From an uncultured Burkholderiales bacterium (GTDB lineage: Bacteria > Pseudomonadota > Gammaproteobacteria > Burkholderiales > Burkholderiaceae_C), in assembly GCA_903856875.1 (NCBI GenBank), contig CAIODE010000446.1:1-8516 (forward strand): DNA of 8,516 nt, read 5' to 3'. Within the stretch, counting starts at the first letter, position 1, and each line of letters begins with the position of its first letter. The notes below the pieces were generated by a model. That model did not search any database, had not been told where the DNA came from, and saw only the letters and a program-made list of their open reading frames with translations. Shown piece by piece: positions 1 through 7,051 of this stretch. Both the position numbers and the translations under genes were made by a program.

Positions 1-58
1 CAGCCAGGTGGGCCTTGGTGAGGGCTGGCGTTTCGAGGCTTTCAACAGAAAAATTCAT
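1..58 (-). CDS. ihfA: Integration host factor alpha subunit, N-terminal fragment (cut by window edge)
   Basis: Nineteen complete codons are visible, reading MNFSVESLETPALTKAHLA. The ETPALTKA stretch matches the start of IHF-alpha in proteobacteria, where it leads into the first helix of the HU/IHF fold. IHF is a heterodimer (IhfA/IhfB) that binds and sharply bends DNA in recombination, replication and transcription. The gene begins 19 bp after the pheT stop, in the same position ihfA (himA) has in E. coli, so it is probably co-transcribed with pheST. Only a weak purine-rich ribosome site (GAAAGTGG) precedes the ATG. The DNA-binding arms lie outside the window. The identification rests on this short segment plus gene order. 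Confidence 0.85.
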   Translation of the reverse strand, partial: MNFSVESLETPALTKAHLA

Positions 59-77
59 ATCCACTTTCAGGCAAGCA

Positions 78-2492
78 TTAAGTGCGCAAACGGGCTGCTA
101 ACTTCAATGCCAAGTGATTCAACACAGACTTGACTGTGGATTCAATTTGCACATCTGTCAATGAGGCTTCGTCACTGTTCAAGACCAGTCGCACAGCCAA
201 ACTTTTTTCTACGCCAAGGGTGGCCTGAGGACGAAACACATCAAACAAGACCGCACTCCGAAGAAGACCCGCTGTAGGCGCATCGAGAACAGCTGCGATC
301 AATTCAGCATGCGTGACTTTTTCTGCGACCACCACTGCAATGTCTCGCTCAACCGCTTGGAATTTTGCAACGCCCTGCGCCACTGGCACTTCTCTTTGAA
401 GGACCGCCTCCAAATCAAGTTCAAACAGAATAGGCGCCTGTTGCAGGTCCCATGATTGGCGCCAACGAGGATGCAACTCACCCACATGGCCAATGACATT
501 GCCATGCAAGAAAACTTGTGCACACCGCCCAGGGTGCATGGCAGGATGCTCGGCCGACGCAAATACCGGCTTGGCGGGCGCCAGCAAAGCTTCGACCTCG
601 CCTTTCACGTCAAAGAAATCGACGTTGCGAACCTTGCCACCCCATGAAGTGGAAGACACAGGCCCATAAGCCACGCCCGACACACGCATAGGCTGATTCA
701 AGCCTTCAACGGTGGTGTCTGAATCTTTCACCGAGGCATCGCGTAAAAACACCCGTCCCAATTCAAAGACACGCACGCGATCGGCTTTGCGATCGAGGTT
801 GAACTTCACCACTTGCAACAAAGACCCGAGCAGACTGGTGCGCATCACACTCATTTGACTGGCAAGGGGGTTGAGCAATTTGAGCGGGTTGGGGTTACCC
901 GCCAGTTCGTGCTCCCAGCTTTCTTCAACAAAGCTGAAGTTGATGGTTTCTTGATAACCAAGCGCTGCCAAGCTGCGACGCACCGCAAACGGGCCGCGCA
1001 CATTTTCTTTTCGAATCTTGGCCGTGATGGGCGCCAAGGGCGGCGTGGTGGGCAATTGGGTGTAACCCACCATGCGTGCCACCTCTTCAATGAGGTCTTC
1101 TTCAATTTCCAGATCGAAGCGCCAGCTGGGAGGATTGACCGTGATCAAGCCTTCTGTTTCTGAAACTTCAAAACCCAAACCACGCAGTGCATCGGCACAT
1201 TGCTTCTGGCTCAAGGCCATGCCGATGACTTTGTTGGCACGCGCCACACGCAATGTGACGGGCTTGCGAACAGGCATGTTCAACTTTTGATCGTCCACTG
1301 GGCCGATTTGAGTGACAGGCGTGCCGCAAATATCAATCACCAATTGGGTAATGCGCTCAATGTGGTCAACCGTGCTTTCAGGATCGACACCGCGCTCAAA
1401 GCGATGGCCCGCGTCGGTTGAAAAGTTGTAACGGCGTGAGCGGCCTGCTATGGCCTTAGGCCACCAGTACGCTGCTTCGATGTAAATGTTTTGCGTGTCA
1501 TCAGACACTGCAGTGGCATCGCCACCCATGATGCCGGCCAAGGACTCCACTTGAGAGTCGTCTGCAATCACACCCACTTTGTCGTCAACCGTGACTGTAT
1601 TGCCATTGAGCAGCTTGAGTGATTCTTCGGCACGGCCCCAGCGAACTTGCAAACCGCCATGAATTTTGTTGAGGTCAAAAATATGCGAGGGACGGCCAAA
1701 CTCAAACATCACGTAATTTGAAATGTCCACCAAAGGGCTCACACTGCGTTGACCACATCGTGCCAAACGGTCCACCATCCATGCGGGTGTTTGGCCTTTG
1801 GGATTGACACCCTTGACCACCCGGCCGCTGAATCGGCCGCACAAGTCAGTGGCTTGGACTGACACAGGCAATTTGTCTGGCACTTGTGCCGAGAGTGTTT
1901 TGAATTGGGGCGCTTTCAAGGGCGTGCCTGTTAAAGCAGATACCTCGCGGGCAATGCCGAAGACGCTCAAGCAATGAGCCAAATTGGGCGTGAGTTTGAG
2001 TGTGAACAGCGTATCGTCCAACTTCAAATAAGTGCGAATGTTTTCACCAACAGGTGCATCGGCGGGCAACTCTAACAAGCCGCCATGATCGTCCGCAATT
2101 TTGAGTTCTTTGGCTGAGCACAACATGCCCTGGCTTTCTACACCGCGCAGTTTGCCCACTTTGATCTGGAAAGGTTTGCCATCTTCGCCAGGAGGCAACT
2201 CAGCGCCCACCATGGCACAAGGAATGCGAATGCCTACGCGTGCGTTGGGCGCACCACACACGATGTTGAGCAACGTAGCTTGGCCGACATCGACTTGGCA
2301 AACGCGCAAGCGATCGGCATTGGGGTGCTGCTCTGCACTTTTGATTTCACCAATGACGACACTGGAAAATGGTGGCGCAACAGCTTGCAGTTCTTCAACC
2401 TCCAAGCCCGCCATGGTGAGGGTTTCGGCGAGTTGTTCGGTCGTAAGGGGTGGGTTGCAAAACTCACGCAGCCAGGATTCAGGAAATTGCAT
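78..2492 (-). CDS. pheT: Phenylalanine--tRNA ligase beta subunit
   Basis: This encodes the beta chain (804 residues; E. coli about 795) of the cytoplasmic alpha2-beta2 phenylalanyl-tRNA synthetase, which attaches Phe to tRNA-Phe using ATP. The N-terminus MQFPESWLREFCNPPL is typical. An EMAP/tRNA-binding domain spans roughly residues 39-150 (VVIGEIKSAEQHPNADRLRV; VESQGMLCSAKEL). The B3/B4 editing region lies at about 210-400 and includes SPLVDISNYVMFEFGRPSH and the TDAGHRFERGVD segment. The B5 domain and the catalytic-like core follow (EIEEDLIEEVARMVGY). A ferredoxin-fold anticodon-binding domain closes the protein at about 710-803 (FQAVERDIAVVV onward). The start lies 9 nt after the pheS stop and has only a weak AAAGA ribosome site, which suggests translational coupling to pheS and equal output of the two subunits. 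The frame is intact. Confidence 0.98.
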   Translation of the reverse strand: MQFPESWLREFCNPPLTTEQLAETLTMAGLEVEELQAVAPPFSSVVIGEIKSAEQHPNADRLRVCQVDVGQATLLNIVCGAPNARVGIRIPCAMVGAELPPGEDGKPFQIKVGKLRGVESQGMLCSAKELKIADDHGGLLELPADAPVGENIRTYLKLDDTLFTLKLTPNLAHCLSVFGIAREVSALTGTPLKAPQFKTLSAQVPDKLPVSVQATDLCGRFSGRVVKGVNPKGQTPAWMVDRLARCGQRSVSPLVDISNYVMFEFGRPSHIFDLNKIHGGLQVRWGRAEESLKLLNGNTVTVDDKVGVIADDSQVESLAGIMGGDATAVSDDTQNIYIEAAYWWPKAIAGRSRRYNFSTDAGHRFERGVDPESTVDHIERITQLVIDICGTPVTQIGPVDDQKLNMPVRKPVTLRVARANKVIGMALSQKQCADALRGLGFEVSETEGLITVNPPSWRFDLEIEEDLIEEVARMVGYTQLPTTPPLAPITAKIRKENVRGPFAVRRSLAALGYQETINFSFVEESWEHELAGNPNPLKLLNPLASQMSVMRTSLLGSLLQVVKFNLDRKADRVRVFELGRVFLRDASVKDSDTTVEGLNQPMRVSGVAYGPVSSTSWGGKVRNVDFFDVKGEVEALLAPAKPVFASAEHPAMHPGRCAQVFLHGNVIGHVGELHPRWRQSWDLQQAPILFELDLEAVLQREVPVAQGVAKFQAVERDIAVVVAEKVTHAELIAAVLDAPTAGLLRSAVLFDVFRPQATLGVEKSLAVRLVLNSDEASLTDVQIESTVKSVLNHLALKLAARLRT

Positions 2493-2501
2493 GGTCTTTA
2501 A

Positions 2502-3539
2502 TTATTGAAATTGACTCAAGAAACGAACGTCGCCATCGAAGAACAAGCGCAAATCATTGACGCCATATCTGAGCATGGTGAGACGATCTGGGCCCATGCC
2601 AAAGGCAAAGCCAATGAATTTTTCAGGATCAAGGCCCATATTGCGAACCACATTAGGGTGCACTTGACCAGAGCCCGCCACTTCTAACCAGCGACCGGCC
2701 AAGGGACCGGTTTGGAATTGAATGTCAATTTCTGCACTGGGTTCTGTGAAAGGGAAAAAGCTGGGACGAAAGCGCAAAACCAAGTCATCGCTTTCAAAAA
2801 ACGTGCGGCAGAAATCTGTGAACACCACTTTCAAATCTTTGAAACTGACGTTCTCGCCAATCCACAAACCTTCGCATTGGTGAAACATGGGCGAGTGTGT
2901 GGCGTCGCTGTCTACACGGTAAGTACGGCCAGGTGCAATGACACGAATTTCGGGCATGCCCTGCCCTGCATCCAACTGTGATTTGTAACGCTTCACGTGT
3001 TGCACAGCATGGCGAATTTGCATGGGACTGGTGTGCGTGCGCAGCAGATGACCACCTTCAACGTAGAAGGTGTCGTGCATGGAGCGTGCTGGATGATCTT
3101 CAGGTGTGTTCAAGGCCGTGAAGTTGAACCAATCGGTTTCAATTTCAGGGCCTTGCGCCACTTCAAAACCCATGGAGCCAAAGATTTGCTCAATGCGTTC
3201 TAAAGTGAGAGAAACGGGGTGCAGGCCGCCTTGTGTGAGGGGGCGTCCTGGCAATGACACGTCGAAAGCTTCTGCTTTCAGTTGAACCGACAGCTCTGCA
3301 TCGGCCAAAGCTTGGCGGCGCGCTGTGAGTGCTGCTTCAATACCCTGCTTGGCCATGTTGACTGCAGCACCGAAGCTTTTCTTTTCTTCAACGCTCAATG
3401 CAGCCATGCCCTTCATCATTTCGGTGATGCGGCCTGACTTGCCCAAATACAAGGCTTTGGCATTTTCAAGATCGGCGGGGGTTTGGGCCTGTGCAAAACT
3501 GGCGCTGGCCGCTTCAACCAAACTGTCCAACTCGGTCAT
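2502..3539 (-). CDS. pheS: Phenylalanine--tRNA ligase alpha subunit
   Basis: This is the catalytic alpha chain (345 residues) of PheRS, a class II aminoacyl-tRNA synthetase. The N-terminal helical region (about 1-90) is the coiled coil that contacts tRNA. Motif 2 is seen around residues 219-226 (FHQCEGLW), the Phe-pocket segment [16 protein letters not shown] at about 257-272, and motif 3 at 310-325 ([17 protein letters not shown]). The alanine within GFAFGMG (A312) corresponds to E. coli Ala294, which sets pocket size, so normal Phe specificity is expected. It is longer than the 327-residue E. coli protein, partly through extra residues around 184-198 ([15 protein letters not shown]). The ATG lacks a good Shine-Dalgarno; the bases just upstream are TTTTAAAGTTCCCACC. 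It is preceded by a 102-bp gap containing a terminator-like hairpin and a possible leader ORF whose stop overlaps this ATG. Confidence 0.98.
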   Translation of the reverse strand: MTELDSLVEAASASFAQAQTPADLENAKALYLGKSGRITEMMKGMAALSVEEKKSFGAAVNMAKQGIEAALTARRQALADAELSVQLKAEAFDVSLPGRPLTQGGLHPVSLTLERIEQIFGSMGFEVAQGPEIETDWFNFTALNTPEDHPARSMHDTFYVEGGHLLRTHTSPMQIRHAVQHVKRYKSQLDAGQGMPEIRVIAPGRTYRVDSDATHSPMFHQCEGLWIGENVSFKDLKVVFTDFCRTFFESDDLVLRFRPSFFPFTEPSAEIDIQFQTGPLAGRWLEVAGSGQVHPNVVRNMGLDPEKFIGFAFGMGPDRLTMLRYGVNDLRLFFDGDVRFLSQFQ

Positions 3540-3598
3540 GGTGGGAACTTTAAAAGGAGCTTAAATTCAAAATGAAAAAAGGATTGAAGCCTTCGCAA
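3536..3598 (-). CDS. Possible Phe-rich leader peptide overlapping pheS start (speculative)
   Basis: A 20-codon frame starts at a TTG (3598-3596) and reads [10 protein letters not shown] then [10 protein letters not shown], ending in a TGA that overlaps the pheS ATG as ATGA. Five of its 20 codons are Phe. An AAGGGG sequence lies 7 nt before the TTG and could act as a ribosome site. E. coli has a Phe-rich leader peptide (PheM) in this same gap, which is why it is worth noting. Against it: the start codon is not ATG, the region is T-rich so Phe codons arise easily by chance, and the Phe codons fall in and after the U-tract of the hairpin rather than upstream of it, so classical stalling-based attenuation would not work. 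It could instead couple ribosomes into pheS, which has no good ribosome site of its own. Confidence 0.22.
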   Translation of the reverse strand: MRRLQSFFHFEFKLLLKFPP

Positions 3599-3608
3599 GC
3601 CTCAACCC
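3575..3608 (-). terminator. Intrinsic-terminator-like hairpin between rplT and pheS (candidate attenuator)
   Basis: On the minus strand the arms GGGTTGAGGC (3608-3599) and GCTTCAATCC (3590-3581) form a 10-bp stem with two G-U pairs and an 8-nt loop, followed at once by six T residues (3580-3575). Three further pairs (A, A, G against the first T residues) can extend it. It lies 33 nt after the rplT stop and would partly separate the ribosomal-protein genes from pheST. E. coli has an attenuator in this position. No clear alternative antiterminator pairing was found by eye. Confidence 0.6.
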
Positions 3609-3641
3609 CTTGATCGACTGTGATATCGACTGCGTGAGTAC

Positions 3642-4004
3642 TTAAGCTGCGGCCAATCTGGCCTTGACTTGGTTCACGATACCAGCAAAAGCGGCCTTGT
3701 CGTGCACGGCGATGTCCGCCAACACTTTACGGTCGATTTCGATGGCAGCCTTTTTCAGGCCGTTGGCGAATTGGCTATAGGTCATGCCGCATTCACGAGC
3801 CGCTGCATTGATACGAGCGATCCACAACTGGCGGAATACACGTTTCTTGGCACGACGGTCGCGGTAGGCGTACTGACCGGCCTTCATCACCGCTTGTTTA
3901 GCGATGCGGAAGACATTACCGCGGCGGCCGCGGAAACCTTTGGCCAGGGCCAATACTTTTTTGTGACGGGCTCTTGCCGTAACACCACGTTTTACGCGAG
4001 GCAT
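3642..4004 (-). CDS. rplT: 50S ribosomal protein L20
   Basis: This encodes ribosomal protein L20 (bL20; 120 residues, family usually 117-120). L20 binds 23S rRNA early in 50S assembly and, in E. coli and Bacillus, represses its own operon by binding mRNA. The whole sequence is typical: [24 protein letters not shown] at the N-terminus (the extended basic tail), [14 protein letters not shown], then the globular part with [24 protein letters not shown] and [16 protein letters not shown]. The ATG has a good ribosome site (AAGGAG at 4015-4010, 5 nt spacing). It follows rpmI by 24 nt, so the two are certainly one transcription unit. A short alanine-rich C-terminus (RLAAA) ends the protein. Confidence 0.98.
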   Translation of the reverse strand: MPRVKRGVTARARHKKVLALAKGFRGRRGNVFRIAKQAVMKAGQYAYRDRRAKKRVFRQLWIARINAAARECGMTYSQFANGLKKAAIEIDRKVLADIAVHDKAAFAGIVNQVKARLAAA

Positions 4005-4028
4005 ATTTTCTCCTTGTTCGTCAGTGAA

Positions 4029-4232
4029 TTACAGGCCAGCCGAAGGCAGCATTTGTGCCATGTGACCCATGTTGGTCTCATGCACGCCTACTGATCCACG
4101 GAGGTGACGTTTGTTCTTGGTTGTCTTCTTCGTCAAGATGTGACGCTTGAAGGCTTGACCGCGTTTGACGGTACCACCAGGACGAACACGGAAGCGCTTT
4201 TTAGCGCTGCTTTTGGTCTTCATTTTGGGCAT
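4029..4232 (-). CDS. rpmI: 50S ribosomal protein L35
   Basis: This is ribosomal protein L35 (bL35), 67 residues, very basic, beginning [20 protein letters not shown] and including [24 protein letters not shown], which is diagnostic. It is a late-assembling 50S protein. The start was placed at the ATG at 4232 because AAGGAG (4245-4240) sits 7 nt upstream and because MPKMKTK is the family start. A longer frame reaching 4316 runs through a strong RNA hairpin and gives a 28-residue extension unlike L35. The second ATG (4223) is too far from the ribosome site. In E. coli, translation of rpmI is the target of L20 repression, and the leader here also has structure. Confidence 0.97.
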   Translation of the reverse strand: MPKMKTKSSAKKRFRVRPGGTVKRGQAFKRHILTKKTTKNKRHLRGSVGVHETNMGHMAQMLPSAGL

Positions 4233-4239
4233 TTGACTG

Positions 4240-4245
4240 CTCCTT
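4240..4245 (-). promoter_or_regulatory. Ribosome binding site of rpmI
   Basis: AAGGAG on the minus strand lies 7 nt before the ATG at 4232 and decides the start of L35 over the longer in-frame ATG at 4316. A second AAGGAG lies in the stem and loop of an upstream hairpin (4278-4273) with no start codon at a workable distance. Confidence 0.8.
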
Positions 4246-4265
4246 AATTTGTGCTCGTGAGGCGT

Positions 4266-4335
4266 CTGCAAACTCCTTGCAGCCTTGTTGGCCCCGAGAC
4301 ACTTTTCATCAGCCATTCACCGAAGTGAACAGCTG
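4266..4335 (-). promoter_or_regulatory. Structured infC-rpmI leader (candidate L20 control element)
   Basis: The 105-nt gap between infC and rpmI contains two hairpins on the transcribed strand. The first (4335-4310) is an 11-bp stem, CAGCTGTTCAC with GTGAATGGCTG, closed by a cUUCGg tetraloop and including two G-U pairs. The second (4282-4266) is CTGCAA-GGAGT-TTGCAG, a 6-bp stem with a 5-nt loop. Neither is followed by a T-tract, so these are not terminators. In E. coli the L20 repressor binds a pseudoknot and a stem ahead of rpmI. The position suggests an equivalent role, but I could not match the known L20 binding core by eye. Confidence 0.45.
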
Positions 4336-4337
4336 TT

Positions 4338-4934
4338 TCACTCCGAAGCTGCCGAAGCCGCTTCGTTGGCTGTTTTACCAGCCGGTTTTTTTCGACCTGG
4401 TGCAATCATCATGATCATTTGGCGGCCTTCCAACTTTGGAAACTGCTCAACCACAATCAGATCGCCCAAGTCATCGCGAATACGCTGCAACAGTGCCATG
4501 CCCAACTCTTGGTGGGTAATTTCGCGACCGCGAAAACGCAAGGTCACTTTGCACTTGTCACCATCTGCCAAAAATCGGCGGATGTTGCGCATCTTGATGT
4601 TGTAATCACCGTCATCGGTACCAGGTCGGAATTTAATTTCCTTGATTTCAATGACCGTCTGCTTGGCTTTGGCTTCGGCAGCACGTTTTTGTTCTTGGTA
4701 TTTGAACTTGCCGTAGTCCATTAGTCTGCAAACTGGGGGTGTTGCTGTGGCTGCAATTTCAACCAGATCAACATCCAACTCTCCTGCCATGCGCAAGGCA
4801 TCTGCCAAAGAAACAATACCCAGTGGTTCGTTCTCTGGTCCGGACAAACGGACCTCAGGGAAAGAGATTTCACGGTTCAGGCGATGCTTACGCTCTTCGC
4901 GCTGACGGCGGTCACGAAATTCAGTGGTAGCGAT
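4338..4934 (-). CDS. infC: Translation initiation factor IF-3, starting at ATC
   Basis: IF3 (198 residues) binds the 30S subunit, prevents premature 50S joining and checks start-codon and initiator-tRNA pairing. The N-terminal domain (about 1-85) includes [22 protein letters not shown] and [25 protein letters not shown]. The C-terminal domain (about 95-180) has [29 protein letters not shown] and [10 protein letters not shown], followed by an Ala/Ser-rich tail. The start is assigned to ATC at 4934: the frame is closed by TGA two codons upstream, no ATG, GTG or TTG occurs before residue 30, and AAAGGA (4948-4943) lies 8 nt upstream. The protein would begin [19 protein letters not shown]. coli infC starts at the comparably rare AUU, which IF3 itself discriminates against, giving autoregulation; the same is inferred here. 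A TTG at 4847 would remove the conserved N-terminus. Confidence 0.95.
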   Translation of the reverse strand: MATTEFRDRRQREERKHRLNREISFPEVRLSGPENEPLGIVSLADALRMAGELDVDLVEIAATATPPVCRLMDYGKFKYQEQKRAAEAKAKQTVIEIKEIKFRPGTDDGDYNIKMRNIRRFLADGDKCKVTLRFRGREITHQELGMALLQRIRDDLGDLIVVEQFPKLEGRQMIMMIAPGRKKPAGKTANEAASAASE

Positions 4935-4942
4935 GGTTCAAA

Positions 4943-4948
4943 TCCTTT
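4943..4948 (-). promoter_or_regulatory. Ribosome binding site deciding the ATC start of infC
   Basis: AAAGGA on the minus strand lies 8 nt before the ATC at 4934. It is the only plausible ribosome site in the 83-bp thrS-infC gap and supports initiation at the non-canonical codon. Confidence 0.7.
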
Positions 4949-5017
4949 AAAAAATAACTGCACAAGGCAGCCCAAACCGACGAGCAAGCGTCAAACTAAA
5001 GCAATCGGAAAATACCT

Positions 5018-6937
5018 TCAAACTTTAGATTCAATGTCTGATTGGATGAGTTCAATGAACGCATCAACAGACATGACACCGAGGTCTTTGTTACCCCGGG
5101 CGCGAACCGCGACAGTACCTGCAGCCTTTTCTTTGTCGCCAGCGACAAGGATATAAGGCGGCTTCTGCATTGAATGCTCGCGTATTTTATACGTGATTTT
5201 CTCGTTTCGGAGGTCTAAATCGACCCTAAGGCCTTGATTTCCCGCTAGTTTTTGCATTTTTTGGGCAATTTCGCGACAGTAATCGGCCTGAGAATCGGTA
5301 ATGTTGCACACAATTACCTGAATGGGGGCCAGCCAAACAGGCAAGGCGCCAGCATGCTGTTCGATCAAAATTCCGATGAAACGCTCCATGCTGCCCACAA
5401 TGGCTCGGTGCAGCATAACGGGCCGATGACGGCTACCATCCTCCCCCACATACTCGGCATCTAGGCGCTCGGCCATAGAGAAGTCAACCTGAATGGTGCC
5501 GCACTGCCATTGCCGGCCAATGGCGTCTTTGAGGGTGTATTCAATTTTGGGGCCGTAGAAGGCCCCATCTCCCGGAGAGATTTCAAAATCACAATTGGAA
5601 GCGCGCAAGCTTTCCATGAGTGCATGCTCGGCTTTGTCCCAAATTTCATCCGAGCCAATGCGCTGTGCAGGCCGAGTGGCCACTTTGTAGATGATGTCGG
5701 TGAAGCCAAAGTCTTTATAGACCTTTTGCAAGAGCGTGGTGAAGTTGACGCTCTCAGGCAAGATTTGGTCTTCTGTACAAAAGATGTGGCCATCGTCTTG
5801 GGTAAATCCGCGCACACGCATGATGCCGTGCAAGCCGCCTGTGGGCTCGTTGCGGTGGCACTGACCGAACTCACCATAGCGCAGCGGCAAATCGCGGTAG
5901 CTCTTCATGCCCTGCTTGAAAATCAAAATGTGTCCGGGGCAGTTCATGGGCTTCAAAGCGTAATCGCGCTTTTCAGACTCAGTGGTGAACATGTTGTCGC
6001 GGTACTTGTCCCAGTGACCTGTTTTTTCCCACAAGGATTTGTCGATGATCTGCGGACCCTTCACTTCCAGGTAGCCGTTGTCTTGGTAAACCGCGCGCAT
6101 GTACTGCTCAACTTTTTGCCAAACAGTCCAGCCCTTTGGATGCCAGAATACCAAGCCTGGCGCGTGCTCATCGATGTGGAACAAATCGAGTTCGCGTCCC
6201 AATTTGCGGTGATCGCGCTTTTCAGCCTCCTCCAACTGGGTCAGGTGGTTTTGTAAATCTTCTTTGCTGGTCCATGCCGTGCCGTAAATGCGTTGGAGCA
6301 TTTCGTTTTTGCTGTCGCCGCGCCAATAAGCGCCCGCAAGCTTCATGAGTTTGAAGTGTTTGAGCTTGCCGGTGCTGGGCACGTGAGGGCCGCGGCACAA
6401 ATCTTCAAACGCGCCTTCTTTGTACAAACTCACAGCTTCATTGGAAGGAATGCTGCCAATGATTTCTGCTTTGTAGTGCTCGCCCAGACCTTTGAAATAA
6501 GCCACAGCCTCATCACGTGGCAACACTCGGCGCAGCACAGGCTCGTCTTTGTTGGCCAATTCGGTCATGCGCTTTTCAATGGCGGCCAAATCTTCCAAGG
6601 TGAAAGGACGGCTGTAGGAAAAGTCGTAATAAAAACCGTTTTCAATGACTGGGCCAATGGTGACCTGTGCATCGGGGTACAAATCTTTGACGGCATAAGC
6701 CAACAAGTGAGCAGTTGAGTGACGCACCACCTCAAGGCCATCGGCATCTTTGGCCGTGATGATAGCCAACTGGGCGTTGCTGGCAATGCTGAAACTCGTG
6801 TCCACCACTTTGCCATCGACTTTGCCAGCCAAGGCCGCTTTGGCCAAGCCAGCGCCAATGGAGGCGGCAACCTCTGCCACGGTGACGGGACCGGGAAATT
6901 CACGCAATGAACCGTCTGGAAGTGTGATCTGAACCAT
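5018..6937 (-). CDS. thrS: Threonine--tRNA ligase
   Basis: This cytoplasmic class II synthetase (639 residues; E. coli 642) charges tRNA-Thr. The TGS domain covers about residues 1-61 ([14 protein letters not shown]). The editing domain that removes mischarged Ser has its HxxxH pair at H73/H77 (HSTAHLL) and C181/H185 (CRGPH). The catalytic domain (about 245-535) shows the three zinc ligands C333 (MNCPGH), H384 (DDGHIFC) and H510 (MLHRAI), plus motif 2 ([19 protein letters not shown]) and the C-terminal motif GSMERF. The anticodon-binding domain covers about 540-639. All key residues are present. The start is the ATG at 6937, matching the family N-terminus; a longer TTG frame to 7009 would translate through terminator-like hairpins. 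There is no evident Shine-Dalgarno. In E. coli ThrRS represses its own mRNA by binding leader stem-loops; hairpins are present here but tRNA mimicry was not recognised. Confidence 0.98.
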   Translation of the reverse strand: MVQITLPDGSLREFPGPVTVAEVAASIGAGLAKAALAGKVDGKVVDTSFSIASNAQLAIITAKDADGLEVVRHSTAHLLAYAVKDLYPDAQVTIGPVIENGFYYDFSYSRPFTLEDLAAIEKRMTELANKDEPVLRRVLPRDEAVAYFKGLGEHYKAEIIGSIPSNEAVSLYKEGAFEDLCRGPHVPSTGKLKHFKLMKLAGAYWRGDSKNEMLQRIYGTAWTSKEDLQNHLTQLEEAEKRDHRKLGRELDLFHIDEHAPGLVFWHPKGWTVWQKVEQYMRAVYQDNGYLEVKGPQIIDKSLWEKTGHWDKYRDNMFTTESEKRDYALKPMNCPGHILIFKQGMKSYRDLPLRYGEFGQCHRNEPTGGLHGIMRVRGFTQDDGHIFCTEDQILPESVNFTTLLQKVYKDFGFTDIIYKVATRPAQRIGSDEIWDKAEHALMESLRASNCDFEISPGDGAFYGPKIEYTLKDAIGRQWQCGTIQVDFSMAERLDAEYVGEDGSRHRPVMLHRAIVGSMERFIGILIEQHAGALPVWLAPIQVIVCNITDSQADYCREIAQKMQKLAGNQGLRVDLDLRNEKITYKIREHSMQKPPYILVAGDKEKAAGTVAVRARGNKDLGVMSVDAFIELIQSDIESKV

Positions 6938-6947
6938 GTTCGAACTG

Positions 6948-6974
6948 AAAAAAAGAAGGCACCGTGAAGGCGCC
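6948..6974 (-). terminator. Terminator-like hairpin in the thrS leader
   Basis: Minus strand: GGCGCC (6974-6969), loop TTCAC, GGTGCC (6963-6958), a 6-bp stem with one G-U pair, followed by TTCTTTTTTT (6957-6948). It ends only 10 nt before the thrS ATG, too close for a promoter to fit between. It therefore either reads through or acts as an attenuator or operator of thrS, or reinforces the aceA terminator upstream. Confidence 0.5.
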
Positions 6975-6982
6975 AGAAATGA

Positions 6983-7006
6983 AAAACGCGGCATTTGCCG
7001 CGTTTT
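6983..7006 (-). terminator. Intrinsic terminator downstream of aceA (potentially bidirectional)
   Basis: A perfect 11-bp inverted repeat, AAAACGCGGCA and TGCCGCGTTTT with two bases between, has a GC core flanked by A and T tracts. On the minus strand the run of T continues (6986-6982), so it has the form of a strong intrinsic terminator 45 nt after the aceA stop. The symmetric A/T flanks would allow it to work from either side. It lies upstream of thrS. Confidence 0.75.
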
Positions 7007-7012
7007 CAAACG

Positions 7013-7041
7013 CTCAGGCCCTATTTTACGCTGTGCCTGAG
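7013..7041 (-). repeat. Inverted repeat between the aceA stop and its terminator
   Basis: CTCAGGC and GCCTGAG form a perfect 7-bp inverted repeat with a 15-nt AT-rich loop, starting 10 nt after the aceA stop codon. No T-tract follows directly, so it is not a terminator alone. It may stabilise the 3' end of the aceA mRNA. The loop contains TAAAAT on the minus strand (7028-7023), a possible -10 for thrS, but no matching -35 was found. Confidence 0.4.
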
Positions 7042-7051
7042 GTGTTTTCGA

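Noticed and set aside
3540..3641. Canonical PheM-like leader with ATG or GTG start
   Set aside because: No ATG or GTG occurs on the minus strand in this gap; only TTG-started frames are possible, so an E. coli-style leader peptide is not present as such.
3669..4094. 141-codon plus-strand frame antisense to rplT and the end of rpmI
   Set aside because: Both genes beneath are unmistakable ribosomal proteins. The antisense translation resembles no family I know and has no ribosome site worth noting.
4233..4316. Longer rpmI start (ATG at 4316) adding 28 residues
   Set aside because: L35 proteins are about 65 residues starting MPKMKTK, and AAGGAG stands correctly before 4232. The upstream ATG is inside a stable hairpin.
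4949..4970. Weak hairpin CTGC-CTTGT-GCAG followed by a T-rich run in the thrS-infC gap
   Set aside because: A 4-bp stem is too weak for an intrinsic terminator, and the T-run also lies next to the infC ribosome site. The 83-bp gap otherwise shows no clear promoter.
5510..6256. 248-codon open frame on the plus strand, antisense to thrS
   Set aside because: It lies wholly inside a complete, well-conserved thrS, shows no recognisable domain, and is of the kind produced by biased codon use on the opposite strand.
6938..7009. Longer thrS start (TTG at 7009) adding 24 residues
   Set aside because: The extension reads through two hairpins and is not part of the ThrRS family; the TGS domain starts at [10 protein letters not shown].
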